The position numbers and the translations under genes are program-made. From contig CABXGK010000006.1 of assembly GCA_902511735.1 (NCBI GenBank), forward strand, positions 1 to 35,568: 35,568 nucleotides of DNA, read 5' to 3'. Numbering within the stretch: the first letter of the stretch is position 1; every line of letters begins with the position of its first letter. This document shows positions 9,197-17,641 of the stretch, in pieces. The notes below the pieces were generated by a model. The model saw only the letters and a program-made list of their open reading frames with translations, made no database searches and was not told the DNA's origin. This DNA comes from an uncultured marine group I thaumarchaeote. GTDB lineage: Archaea > Thermoproteota > Nitrososphaeria > Nitrososphaerales > Nitrosopumilaceae.

Positions 9197-10036
9197 CTAA
9201 TCTAGTGCTAATTTCTTACATTTTAGTAATGAATAATCAATGAGATTTTTTTCAGATGAAGATTTCATTTTTTTCATTGAACCAAATAGTATTTTTTCTA
9301 CATAACTAGAATAACGAGTGAGAATTTTCTGACGTAACTCATTTCGATTCTCAATATAATATTCTGCCAAAGGAACATACACATTTTTTCCAATGTTTCT
9401 TGATTCTATAATTTGAAATTTATTTTTAGAAATTTCATCTCTAATTTGGGTTTCAGAATAATGCTCAGAAGACCAAGTAAATTTTAAAACTCCAAGATTG
9501 GTAAGATTTGCATTATTAGTAGCTGTAGGAATTGCAAGTAACATAATGCCATCATCTTTTAGCACACGATGAGATTCTGAAATGAAATCTCCAATTGGCT
9601 TAAAGTGCTGTGCAGATTCTAAGGCGACCACACGATCTAATGAAGAATCAGCATATGGTAGCATTCGTGCAGTGGAATTTAGTTTGGATATATTTCCCGA
9701 ATCAACAGATGAAAGTTGTGAAAAATTAACATTCACTGAAGAAATCTGTAATGAAGAATATTGTGAATTCCAGATTTTTGCAGGCCCCAAAATACCGCTG
9801 CCAATATCGGCAATTATATGAGCAGATGAAAGTTCAGCCATATCTCCAACCAACATGCAGAGTTGTTTTTGTGCATCAATAAGATGGGAGGTAGAATCAT
9901 CCCAAAATCCAAAATTGAGCATATCTCCTCCTGTAGAAACTTCCATGATAGGAGATAAGGCATCATACAATTTTACAACGTCATTTTCATTTCGTCTAAA
10001 TGTCCAAAGTAAAAGATCTAGCGGATTAATGGACAT
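9197..10036 (-). CDS. class I SAM-dependent methyltransferase
   Basis: IADIGSGILGPAKIW motif I, DSSLDRVVALESAQHF, ESHRVLKDDGIMLLAIP. Confidence 0.85.
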   Translation of the reverse strand: MSINPLDLLLWTFRRNENDVVKLYDALSPIMEVSTGGDMLNFGFWDDSTSHLIDAQKQLCMLVGDMAELSSAHIIADIGSGILGPAKIWNSQYSSLQISSVNVNFSQLSSVDSGNISKLNSTARMLPYADSSLDRVVALESAQHFKPIGDFISESHRVLKDDGIMLLAIPTATNNANLTNLGVLKFTWSSEHYSETQIRDEISKNKFQIIESRNIGKNVYVPLAEYYIENRNELRQKILTRYSSYVEKILFGSMKKMKSSSEKNLIDYSLLKCKKLALD

Positions 10037-10067
10037 GATAAAAATAAAAAAACCGCGGATATATGAT

Positions 10068-10283
10068 TTAAGGTAAATCCACTAATTCTTCAACACAGTG
10101 TTTATGAACCCAAACGTCATTTGCATTTCTAGCGATTTCTTTACCCTTACGTATATCATCACCACATTCTTTGCATTTTCCGTCAAATCGTGCTTTCATA
10201 GTTTTACATACCATAGTAATGGTAAATGTGATTCTGTGTGAATTTAGCTGACCAAGACGTAGTGTAAATTCCATATTCCTCAT
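10068..10283 (-). CDS. small zinc-binding protein (PARP/treble-clef-like CxxC...HxxC); real start may be the internal Met at 10214
   Basis: MKARFDGKCKECGDDIRKGKEIARNANDVWVHKHC. Confidence 0.7.
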   Translation of the reverse strand: MRNMEFTLRLGQLNSHRITFTITMVCKTMKARFDGKCKECGDDIRKGKEIARNANDVWVHKHCVEELVDLP

Positions 10284-10363
10284 AAATGGATCAATTTTTT
10301 TGAGTGATTTTGTCTATCAAATGAGGCAATTTCCATATTATAGATCAAATTAGAATATTGAAT

Positions 10364-10513
10364 ATGCAAATGAATGAAGGCAAATCAGAGAGAAGTCAAG
10401 AGTTTTGGGACAATGCTAACAAGTATTCTTGGTCAAACGGAGAATATGAATTTCTAAGAGAAATGTCATTCATCATGGTAAACCTGCACCATCAAAATAA
10501 TTCTGAAGAATGA
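10364..10513 (+). CDS. 49-aa hypothetical small ORF (absent from supplied track)
   Basis: MQMNEGKSERSQEFWDNANKYSWSNGEYEFLREMSFIMVNLHHQNNSEE*, ATG start, in a TFB-upstream intergenic region. Confidence 0.4.
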   Translation: MQMNEGKSERSQEFWDNANKYSWSNGEYEFLREMSFIMVNLHHQNNSEE

Positions 10514-10581
10514 TAGTGCTAAATGTAAAAAATTAACACTAGAAGGCTTTCCTAATTAATTCAAAACTCCATACTAGAATT

Positions 10582-11514
10582 ATGAATGAAGGTTTCGATG
10601 GTAAAGAGCATAATTGTAAAAACAATATAGGAAAAGATGTTCTTTTAATTTCAGATAGTAATACAGGCGAGATAATGTGTTCATCATGTGGTCAGGTGAT
10701 TACAGAAAATATTGCAGAACTCGGACCAGAATATACAACACAATCAGGTGAAGATTACATGTCAAAATCAAGGACAGGTAGAAAATCAACACTAGCATTC
10801 AATGACATGGGATTATCTACAATCATTCAACAGACAGACAAGGATGCAACAGGAAGAAATCTAAGTGGAGAGATGAAAAGAACATTTTATCGCTTACGAA
10901 TGTGGGATAAAAACAGTAAAGCACTTCCAGGCCACAGAAATATGCAAAAGGCTTTCACGCTTTTAGAAGGTCTCAAATCAAAATTATCACTTACAGATGC
11001 TGCAGTTGAACAAGCAGCATATATTTACAGAAAAACTTTGGCAAAAAAAATTGGAAAAGGAAGAAGCATACCTGTAATTTTGAGTGCTTGTGTCTATGCA
11101 TCATGTAGATTAACAAATACACCACGAACCATACAGGATATTTCAGATGTGACAAATCTACGAAGAACCAGCATACATAGAATTTACAGACTTTTAGTTA
11201 GGGAATTGGATCTAACACTTGAAACTTATAATCCAGTAAGTTTCATCACAAGAATTACAACAGAAGTAGGAGGTTCAGAAAAAACAAAGCGAGATGCCGT
11301 TAAACTCTTGATAAAAGCTGAAGAATTGATGATTACTAGTGGAAAAAATCCAATAGCTATGGCTGCGACAGTAGTATATCTTGCCATATTAGAAAATGAA
11401 GAGAAAATTTCTCAAGCACATGTATCAAAAGTTGCAAACATTAGTAGTGTAACAATTCGAAATCTTTCTAAAAAAATAAAAGATGCAAAAATTAAACGAG
11501 TTCAGCCTTTGTAA
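10582..11514 (+). CDS. tfb: transcription initiation factor IIB (TFB), paralogue with atypical zinc ribbon
   Basis: Two cyclin-like repeats (SLTDAAVEQAAYIYRKTL..., INPIAMAATVVYLAI-type), SGEDYMSKSRTGRKST; N-terminal HNCKNN...CSSC. Confidence 0.92.
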   Translation: MNEGFDGKEHNCKNNIGKDVLLISDSNTGEIMCSSCGQVITENIAELGPEYTTQSGEDYMSKSRTGRKSTLAFNDMGLSTIIQQTDKDATGRNLSGEMKRTFYRLRMWDKNSKALPGHRNMQKAFTLLEGLKSKLSLTDAAVEQAAYIYRKTLAKKIGKGRSIPVILSACVYASCRLTNTPRTIQDISDVTNLRRTSIHRIYRLLVRELDLTLETYNPVSFITRITTEVGGSEKTKRDAVKLLIKAEELMITSGKNPIAMAATVVYLAILENEEKISQAHVSKVANISSVTIRNLSKKIKDAKIKRVQPL

Positions 11515-11689
11515 TTCCGCTTGTTTCTATTTCATAACGTAACGGTGCTGGAAGTTCCAAGTATGGTTTGTTTACCAGAATTTTGATTTGATCATCAGGG
11601 ACTTGAACGCGTTTTAGTAATTTCCCACGTTGGTGAGCATAAGATTTATTCCAAAAAGTATTTGCATCAAATGTCTCGATTTTAACCAT
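11492..11689 (-). CDS. 65-aa hypothetical protein upstream of and overlapping EF-2 by 1 nt
   Basis: ORF directly between EF-2 and the convergent TFB; overlaps the TFB 3' end by 23 bp. Confidence 0.5.
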   Translation of the reverse strand: MVKIETFDANTFWNKSYAHQRGKLLKRVQVPDDQIKILVNKPYLELPAPLRYEIETSGITKAELV

Positions 11690-13884
11690 TAGTCTCTATC
11701 GATAAATTCGGTTGGTTCTGGAGGATTTGGACTCAATCCCTTTCTCTTTCGTATGTCTTCAGTTAGAGTTGCAGCAATTGATTTTGGAACAGGAGTCCAT
11801 GCCTTGAAGTGTGTGTTCCACATTGCTTTACCAGCAGTCTGACCACGCATTTTTTCAGAAATATCAAATGTTTCAACTGCAGGGACTTCACCAATTACAA
11901 TACTTGTTGCACCCTTTTGCTGCATATCCAAAACTTTACCACGTTTTCCTTGCAATACAGATGAAACGTTTCCAATAAGATCAGTTGGAACACGAACCTC
12001 AATTGCAAGCATTGGTTCTAGTAATACAGGTTCTGCAGACAAAAATGCTGCAAGACATGCACGTCTTGATGCAGGTCCAATTTGAGACAATCCTCTATGA
12101 GCAGTGTCTTCATGAGGAACAAAATGTGTGAAGGTGAATTTACAGTTTCTAACTTGTTCTTTTGTTAGACCCCCTTCACTCATTACTTCATCAAATCCAG
12201 AAAGTAGAGAATCAGTGGATTCATCTACAAATTGAACACCTTTTGTTCCGTTAATCATAACATTTCCACGAGAATCAAATCTCATTACTTTTTTTGCAAC
12301 ATCAGGTGACCAACCTTTTTCACGTAATATTTGAGCTGTTTCTTTTTTATCTTTCATTTCACTTAGTGTACCGTTTCTACACATTTCAGCAATTTCAGGT
12401 TCAAGTGGTTCTACTTTCATGAAAATTTTATTATGACGATTTGGAGATTTTGCCATAACAGGTTCACATCCACCATTGATTGTTTCTCTGTAATTGATTA
12501 ATGGTTCAGAAGTTACAATCTCAACTTTTGCATCTTTGATTAAATTAACTGCTACATCAAGGTGTAATACACCCATTCCAGCCATAATTGTTTCACCACT
12601 TTCTTCATCGATTTTGATTACAAGATTTGGATCTTCAATTGTAAGTTTTCTTAAGACTTCAACAAGTTTTGGTAAATCTTTTGGATGTTTTGGTTCAATT
12701 GCCATTTGAACAACAGGTTCTGAAACATATTTTGATGCTTCAAATACAGGAATATCTTTTACAGTTGAAATAGTTTGTCCTGCACGAACATCAGTTAAAC
12801 CAAGTAATGCAGGGATATTTCCAGCTCCTAATTCACCTACTTGTTCTCTTACATTTGACATGAAGAAATTTACAGATTGTACACGACCTTCACGTTTTGT
12901 ATCAATAATGTTAATCGTTTGACCGTCTTTGATTTTACCAGAAAATAATCTTCCAATTGCTACAGGACCTGCGGCAGGATCAATTGTCATATTTACACAC
13001 ATCATAATTGTAGGACCGTCATCATCACAAGCAAGAAGTGCTTTACCTGTATCAGATTCCAAATCACCTTTCCAGATTTTTGGAATTCTATATTTTTGTG
13101 CAACATGTGGTGGCGGATGATGTTTTACTACCATTCCAAGTACACCCTCAGCTAATGGTGCTTTTTCTACTAAATCTTCAACTTTTCCAGAATCAGAATA
13201 TGCGTCAATTACGTCTTTGAATGTGACACCTTTTTTCTTCATGATGTCTACATTGATTGCCCATCTATCTTTAGCAGAACCAAAAGTTACACTACCATCC
13301 TGGATAGATACTTTCCATTTTTCCTTGTATTCATCTTCAGCATAAGTGTCAATTAATTCATTAAAGTTTGCAACAACGCCTGCAAGTGTTTCTTGCATTT
13401 TTTCAGGAGTTAATCTCAATTCTTTGATTAAACGATCGATTTTATTGATATACAAAACAGGTCTTACTCTTTCTTCAAGAGACATTCTAGTTACAGTCTC
13501 AGTTTGAGTCATGATACCTTCTACAGCATCACATACTACAACAGCACCATCAATTGCTCTAAGACTTCTAATCACACGACCAGAAAAGTCAACGTGACCA
13601 GGAGTATCAATCATGTTAATGACATAGTCGTCTTCATCTTGTTGATAATGTAATGTGACATTAGCCTGAACAATTGTAATTCCTCTTTCTTGTTCTGCTT
13701 TCATTGAATCCATTGCCAATGCATTACCTGCAGTTGATGGAGAGATGATTCCAGAATGAGCCAAAAGACTGTCACTCATAGTAGTTTTTCCATGATCTAC
13801 ATGTGCAATAACACCAAAGTTTCGGATCTTATCTTTATCACTGATAATTTTCATAACTTCAGCTGTGGACTTGTATTTAGTCAT
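11689..13884 (-). CDS. fusA: archaeal translation elongation factor EF-2
   Basis: GTPase motifs AHVDHGKTT, DTPGHVDF, NKIDR; C-terminal domains typical of aEF-2. Confidence 0.97.
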   Translation of the reverse strand: MTKYKSTAEVMKIISDKDKIRNFGVIAHVDHGKTTMSDSLLAHSGIISPSTAGNALAMDSMKAEQERGITIVQANVTLHYQQDEDDYVINMIDTPGHVDFSGRVIRSLRAIDGAVVVCDAVEGIMTQTETVTRMSLEERVRPVLYINKIDRLIKELRLTPEKMQETLAGVVANFNELIDTYAEDEYKEKWKVSIQDGSVTFGSAKDRWAINVDIMKKKGVTFKDVIDAYSDSGKVEDLVEKAPLAEGVLGMVVKHHPPPHVAQKYRIPKIWKGDLESDTGKALLACDDDGPTIMMCVNMTIDPAAGPVAIGRLFSGKIKDGQTINIIDTKREGRVQSVNFFMSNVREQVGELGAGNIPALLGLTDVRAGQTISTVKDIPVFEASKYVSEPVVQMAIEPKHPKDLPKLVEVLRKLTIEDPNLVIKIDEESGETIMAGMGVLHLDVAVNLIKDAKVEIVTSEPLINYRETINGGCEPVMAKSPNRHNKIFMKVEPLEPEIAEMCRNGTLSEMKDKKETAQILREKGWSPDVAKKVMRFDSRGNVMINGTKGVQFVDESTDSLLSGFDEVMSEGGLTKEQVRNCKFTFTHFVPHEDTAHRGLSQIGPASRRACLAAFLSAEPVLLEPMLAIEVRVPTDLIGNVSSVLQGKRGKVLDMQQKGATSIVIGEVPAVETFDISEKMRGQTAGKAMWNTHFKAWTPVPKSIAATLTEDIRKRKGLSPNPPEPTEFIDRD

Positions 13885-13958
13885 ATGGCAATCATCCTAG
13901 ATAATCGTGTATTAAACCTTATGAGAAATTATTGCTAACAAAGATCAAATTTCTAAAA

Positions 13959-14618
13959 TTAAAGATCAATTTCACTTTGTTTCATCAGTTGTTTTGTCAT
14001 TTGGAGATACAATTGAGGATCTAGTTCCTTGGCAAATCCTTTGTCAGTGTTTATGAGATATACTGAATGAATTTGAGCATTTTGAATATCTTCTAAATCT
14101 ATTTTAGGATTTTTATAAAAACGGTCACATAATTTTTTGAGTTTTTTCACATCATCAAGTTTTCTTGCATTTGGAGGAAGTAAAAATATTTCAGACATTG
14201 GTAACATATTCACTACAGGAGTAGCAAGCGAGAATTTTTCACAGTATTTACTATATCGAGCAATTTTACTAATTATTCTTGCAGTATAGTAATCAACAGT
14301 GTCTAATGCATGCTCAGGAGGCGTGAATCCAGTTTCAATTTCTATAATTGCAGTTGTATCATCTTTTTTTCCAAATAAATCACATACTAAAATGTCAGAT
14401 ATTGATTTTTCAACATCTACAGTAAATCCATAAGAGATTAATTCTGCCGCACAGATTAATTCAAGAACAGAATGGTTAATTTTTACAAGATTTTTTTTAT
14501 AATATTCAATTAAATTTTGCCTTACAGAATTCAATTTAGGCGTCAATTCAGGTGACAGATTCTTTGACAAAAGTTCTGTTATTGCATATACATCATCTTG
14601 AAATTTTTCAACATCCAA
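13959..14618 (-). CDS. hypothetical protein with a possible PD-(D/E)XK-type nuclease core
   Basis: Pattern SVLELICAAELISYGFTVDVEKSISDILVCDLFGKKDDTTAIIEIETG. Confidence 0.5.
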   Translation of the reverse strand: MDVEKFQDDVYAITELLSKNLSPELTPKLNSVRQNLIEYYKKNLVKINHSVLELICAAELISYGFTVDVEKSISDILVCDLFGKKDDTTAIIEIETGFTPPEHALDTVDYYTARIISKIARYSKYCEKFSLATPVVNMLPMSEIFLLPPNARKLDDVKKLKKLCDRFYKNPKIDLEDIQNAQIHSVYLINTDKGFAKELDPQLYLQMTKQLMKQSEIDL

Positions 14619-14699
14619 CTATATAATTACAACAAAAACGGAGCTTAAGAAGTTTATAGATTACCCGAATAAAAATAGAAAATAAGAAAAGTGGACAGT

Positions 14700-15179
14700 T
14701 TAGATTCTTGGTGTGAAACTAAGTCTGCCTTTTGCAGATAATACTACGATTGAAGAAATTGCAACAACAAGTACTAGGGATGCAATTGTACCAAATTCTG
14801 GAACGACTGCACCATCAGCAACCTCTACTTCAACAGTTGATTTGTTTATTGAGGCAGAACCCTGTTGTGCGGTAATTGAATACACGCCATCTTGTTTCCA
14901 CATTGGACCACCAACACCTATTGTTGAAGTGAATTCACCATCAGAATCAGGGTTAATTTGATCAATAGAAACAACGTTTCCGTTTGGTGCAAGTACCATG
15001 ATTGTTACAGGAGTGTTACTTGATGTAGCATGTCCTGTGATGGTGATTGTTGTTGAACCCTCAACTGCATCTGCTGCAATTGACAAGCCATCTCCGCCAT
15101 GCTCTGCAAATGCCATAGGCATTGCTGCAACTAGCATCAAGCTTGCCAAAATTGTCAGTGTGTGTTTAGAGTTAATCAC
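14700..15179 (-). CDS. PEFG-CTERM surface protein
   Basis: Signal peptide MINSKHTLTILASLMLVAAMPMAFA; C-terminal VVPEFGTIASLVLVVAISSIVVLSAKGRLSF. Confidence 0.88.
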   Translation of the reverse strand: MINSKHTLTILASLMLVAAMPMAFAEHGGDGLSIAADAVEGSTTITITGHATSSNTPVTIMVLAPNGNVVSIDQINPDSDGEFTSTIGVGGPMWKQDGVYSITAQQGSASINKSTVEVEVADGAVVPEFGTIASLVLVVAISSIVVLSAKGRLSFTPRI

Positions 15180-15237
15180 TGGTATAACAACAAAATTTGT
15201 TGCATATAAACAATCTGATTCATAGAAACAGCATTTT

Positions 15238-15513
15238 TTATTTATTTTCTTTTAAAAATATACGAATTGCCTCTAAATGAGAACAGTTGGCTTTCAATCC
15301 TTTTCCATGATGAAATTTATAGAAATTTTTGAATCCTGGACATTCGCAGGAATCAGATGTTACAAAATAAGACTTTGAAGGATCGCTTGAAGATTTTACT
15401 TGAAAAAGATCATCTTCAATTTTTACAACCCCACCATTTTCGACAAGTTTTTCTGCTTTTTTGATTGTGTTAGAACTCAAATTATTGGTTCCAAGCCATG
15501 TAGCCACCTTCAA
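15238..15513 (-). CDS. SWIM zinc-finger protein
   Basis: CECPGFKNFYKFHHGKGLKANCSH: CxC-xn-CxH SWIM motif. Start overlaps the rhodanese gene and may lie downstream. Confidence 0.75.
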   Translation of the reverse strand: MKVATWLGTNNLSSNTIKKAEKLVENGGVVKIEDDLFQVKSSSDPSKSYFVTSDSCECPGFKNFYKFHHGKGLKANCSHLEAIRIFLKENK

Positions 15514-15775
15514 GATTTATTGCAGAAAATCCAGCTTTTACTAGTTCGTCAGCTGCAATATTTCCACGATAACCAGATGCACAGTAAACACAAATTTTCT
15601 TATCCTTTAATTCATCAATTTGTCCTTTCTTTGCATTTCGTATAACCAATCCCAAAGGCATGTTTTGTGAGTTTTCTATAGCACCATTTACAAATTCATC
15701 TGATTCTCTAACATCAATAATAACAAATTTGTCTTGTTCTTGTTTTAATTGGTCTTTTGTAATAGATTCTGCCAT
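15482..15775 (-). CDS. rhodanese-like domain protein
   Basis: FVIIDVRESDEF, active-site loop VYCASGYRG, INLEGGYMAW. Confidence 0.9.
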   Translation of the reverse strand: MAESITKDQLKQEQDKFVIIDVRESDEFVNGAIENSQNMPLGLVIRNAKKGQIDELKDKKICVYCASGYRGNIAADELVKAGFSAINLEGGYMAWNQ

Positions 15776-15826
15776 ATTATACTACAATTGTATTGACATA
15801 TATTTTTTAATTTTATCATATATGAC

Positions 15827-16213
15827 ATGAATGAAAAAGAACTACAGAAAATTGTAGAAGAATATAATACAAATTTTAAGATTGTAATCGAAAATAATTC
15901 ATTTTCAATAGATGAAATAAAAATTTCTCAGACAGATAATCCAATAACAGAACCTACAACAAGAGGAGGAGTATATTTTGCAGAAATGAAAGAATGGAAA
16001 GCAGAAGTCACAATTTATGATACAACAATATCAAAATATCTTTCAAAAGCAATGCTTGGGCCTAACAAAGAATTTCTAGACATAATCTTGTATGCAACCA
16101 TCAAAGATGGACAAAAAATGTCACTTGTAACAAATCTCAAAAATAGTATGCAAAATGCATCAAAAATTATTCTTTATTTAACATTGAAAGATGCAATTTT
16201 AGAATCACAGTAA
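15827..16213 (+). CDS. hypothetical protein
   Basis: ORF with ATG, coding-like composition, convergent to the J-domain gene. Confidence 0.55.
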   Translation: MNEKELQKIVEEYNTNFKIVIENNSFSIDEIKISQTDNPITEPTTRGGVYFAEMKEWKAEVTIYDTTISKYLSKAMLGPNKEFLDIILYATIKDGQKMSLVTNLKNSMQNASKIILYLTLKDAILESQ

Positions 16214-17038
16214 TTTACAAAATTTATCATATTCTGCTTTTAATTTTTTATCTGATAAAACTTCGTATGCTTTATTGATTTGAGCCATTTTTTCTTCAGA
16301 AGAATCTTTGCTTCTATCAGGATGATATTGTTTTGCTAGTTTTCTATATTGGTTTTTAATTTCAGATTCTGAAGAATCGTTTGTCAATTCCAATATCAAA
16401 TAATAATTTGGTAATGAATTATCATTATACATTTCACGAAATTCTTTTGCTTCAGTACTTGGTTTACGAGAACCGAAGATTTCTTCTTCAGACCATTCAG
16501 AATGATATTTTTCATAATCACGGTCTTTTTTTGAATCTAATTTTGCAGTGTCATAACTGGTCTTTTTTCTCAATATGATATGTCTTGCAAGATAAATGAA
16601 AATTCCTGCGATGATTATTATTGCAATTGCAAATGTAAGATAAAGATCTTCAGGACTGACATAATAGTCAGATACAGCAGAGGGAGGATTTACCTGTGCG
16701 CCAGAATCATAGAAAAATTTTACAGACAATGAAGTGTCACCAGATTCGGCCATCACTAAATAATTACCACTTTTTTGCCATCCACCAATTCCTGCAATTA
16801 TCAAAGTAGAAAATTTATTTTGATCATCAGGGTTAAGGCTTTCATTCCAGACATTATTTCCATCTGGATCTTTTATAGAAATGAAAACAGAATCAAAAGC
16901 AGTAGACCCCCATACTGAAATAAAATCGGATTTTTCATATAATGCCTTATCAATATTCAAAGTTAATTCATCACCAAATGCAGTTGAAACAGGAATAATC
17001 AAAACAAGAAATAATATTCCAAAATAGATTTTTTTCAT
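16205..17038 (-). CDS. single-pass membrane J-domain protein (extracytoplasmic beta domain, TM, cytoplasmic C-terminal J domain)
   Basis: Signal MKKIYFGILFLVLIIPVSTAFG; TM YLTFAIAIIIIAGIFIYLA; NYYLILELTNDSSESEIKNQYRKLAKQYHPDRSK with HPD motif. Confidence 0.87.
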   Translation of the reverse strand: MKKIYFGILFLVLIIPVSTAFGDELTLNIDKALYEKSDFISVWGSTAFDSVFISIKDPDGNNVWNESLNPDDQNKFSTLIIAGIGGWQKSGNYLVMAESGDTSLSVKFFYDSGAQVNPPSAVSDYYVSPEDLYLTFAIAIIIIAGIFIYLARHIILRKKTSYDTAKLDSKKDRDYEKYHSEWSEEEIFGSRKPSTEAKEFREMYNDNSLPNYYLILELTNDSSESEIKNQYRKLAKQYHPDRSKDSSEEKMAQINKAYEVLSDKKLKAEYDKFCKLL

Positions 17039-17171
17039 AAAAAGGCTAATCAGAGAATTAGATATAATGTAAACTGTTGAATTTGTTCGTAAAATCTACT
17101 CCATAAAATAACTAAAAGTGTTGAAAAAAATTAACAGGTTTTTGCTAATAAGAGAGAACAGTCTAGTGAAC

Positions 17172-17315
17172 ATGGTAATAGGTTACTGCGTAAAATGCAG
17201 AGACAAAAGAGAAATGAATGGTACCCAAGCAGTTACTATGAAAAATGGTAAACCAGCAACAAAAGGTACATGCCCAACATGCGGCATATCGATGTTCAGA
17301 ATTGGAAAAGCATAA
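17172..17315 (+). CDS. DUF5679-like small zinc-ribbon protein
   Basis: MVIGYCVKCRDKREMNGTQAVTMKNGKPATKGTCPTCGISMFRIGKA. Confidence 0.8.
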   Translation: MVIGYCVKCRDKREMNGTQAVTMKNGKPATKGTCPTCGISMFRIGKA

Positions 17316-17349
17316 CTGAGCATCAAATGATCTTTTTTAGGAAATTTTC

Positions 17350-17604
17350 TTAATGATAATTCCATTCATCTGAAATTCCATTCCAAAGAGCACGGAAGGG
17401 TTTTGCAGAGATTTCTATTTCAGCTTCAACTCGATTTTCTACTGCAAAGCAGATGTTCTCCATTCCATTAAAACCACCATCATCAAAGATTTCTTTTCCT
17501 ATTTCTTTAATTCGGGATTTTTTTGATTCTGTTTCAGAGGATTCTGGATTTTGTAGACAAAATGTAACAAGATCAATCATTTCTTCTTCTAACATAAAAT
17601 CCAT
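17350..17604 (-). CDS. 84-aa hypothetical protein
   Basis: ORF with ATG upstream of nothing overlapping; acidic soluble composition. Confidence 0.5.
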   Translation of the reverse strand: MDFMLEEEMIDLVTFCLQNPESSETESKKSRIKEIGKEIFDDGGFNGMENICFAVENRVEAEIEISAKPFRALWNGISDEWNYH

Positions 17605-17641
17605 GTTTTAACAGAGAACCCTATACTAAAAAATATTAAGA

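Noticed and set aside
9204-9211. Fourth AGTGCTAA copy as part of the motif set
   Set aside because: Lies in the 3' coding end of the methyltransferase gene and not upstream of a start; likely chance.
12494-13220. ORFs antisense to EF-2 (12494, 12929, 13038) and other antisense ORFs (3441, 6726, 8910, 9582, 9855, 14713, 14998, 15400, 17740, 17972, 18196, 20411, 20472, 20590, 21292, 23175, 23916, 25001, 25500, 31838, 34669, 34897)
   Set aside because: Each is opposite or out of frame with a well-supported gene; compositions reflect the codon bias of the sense strand.
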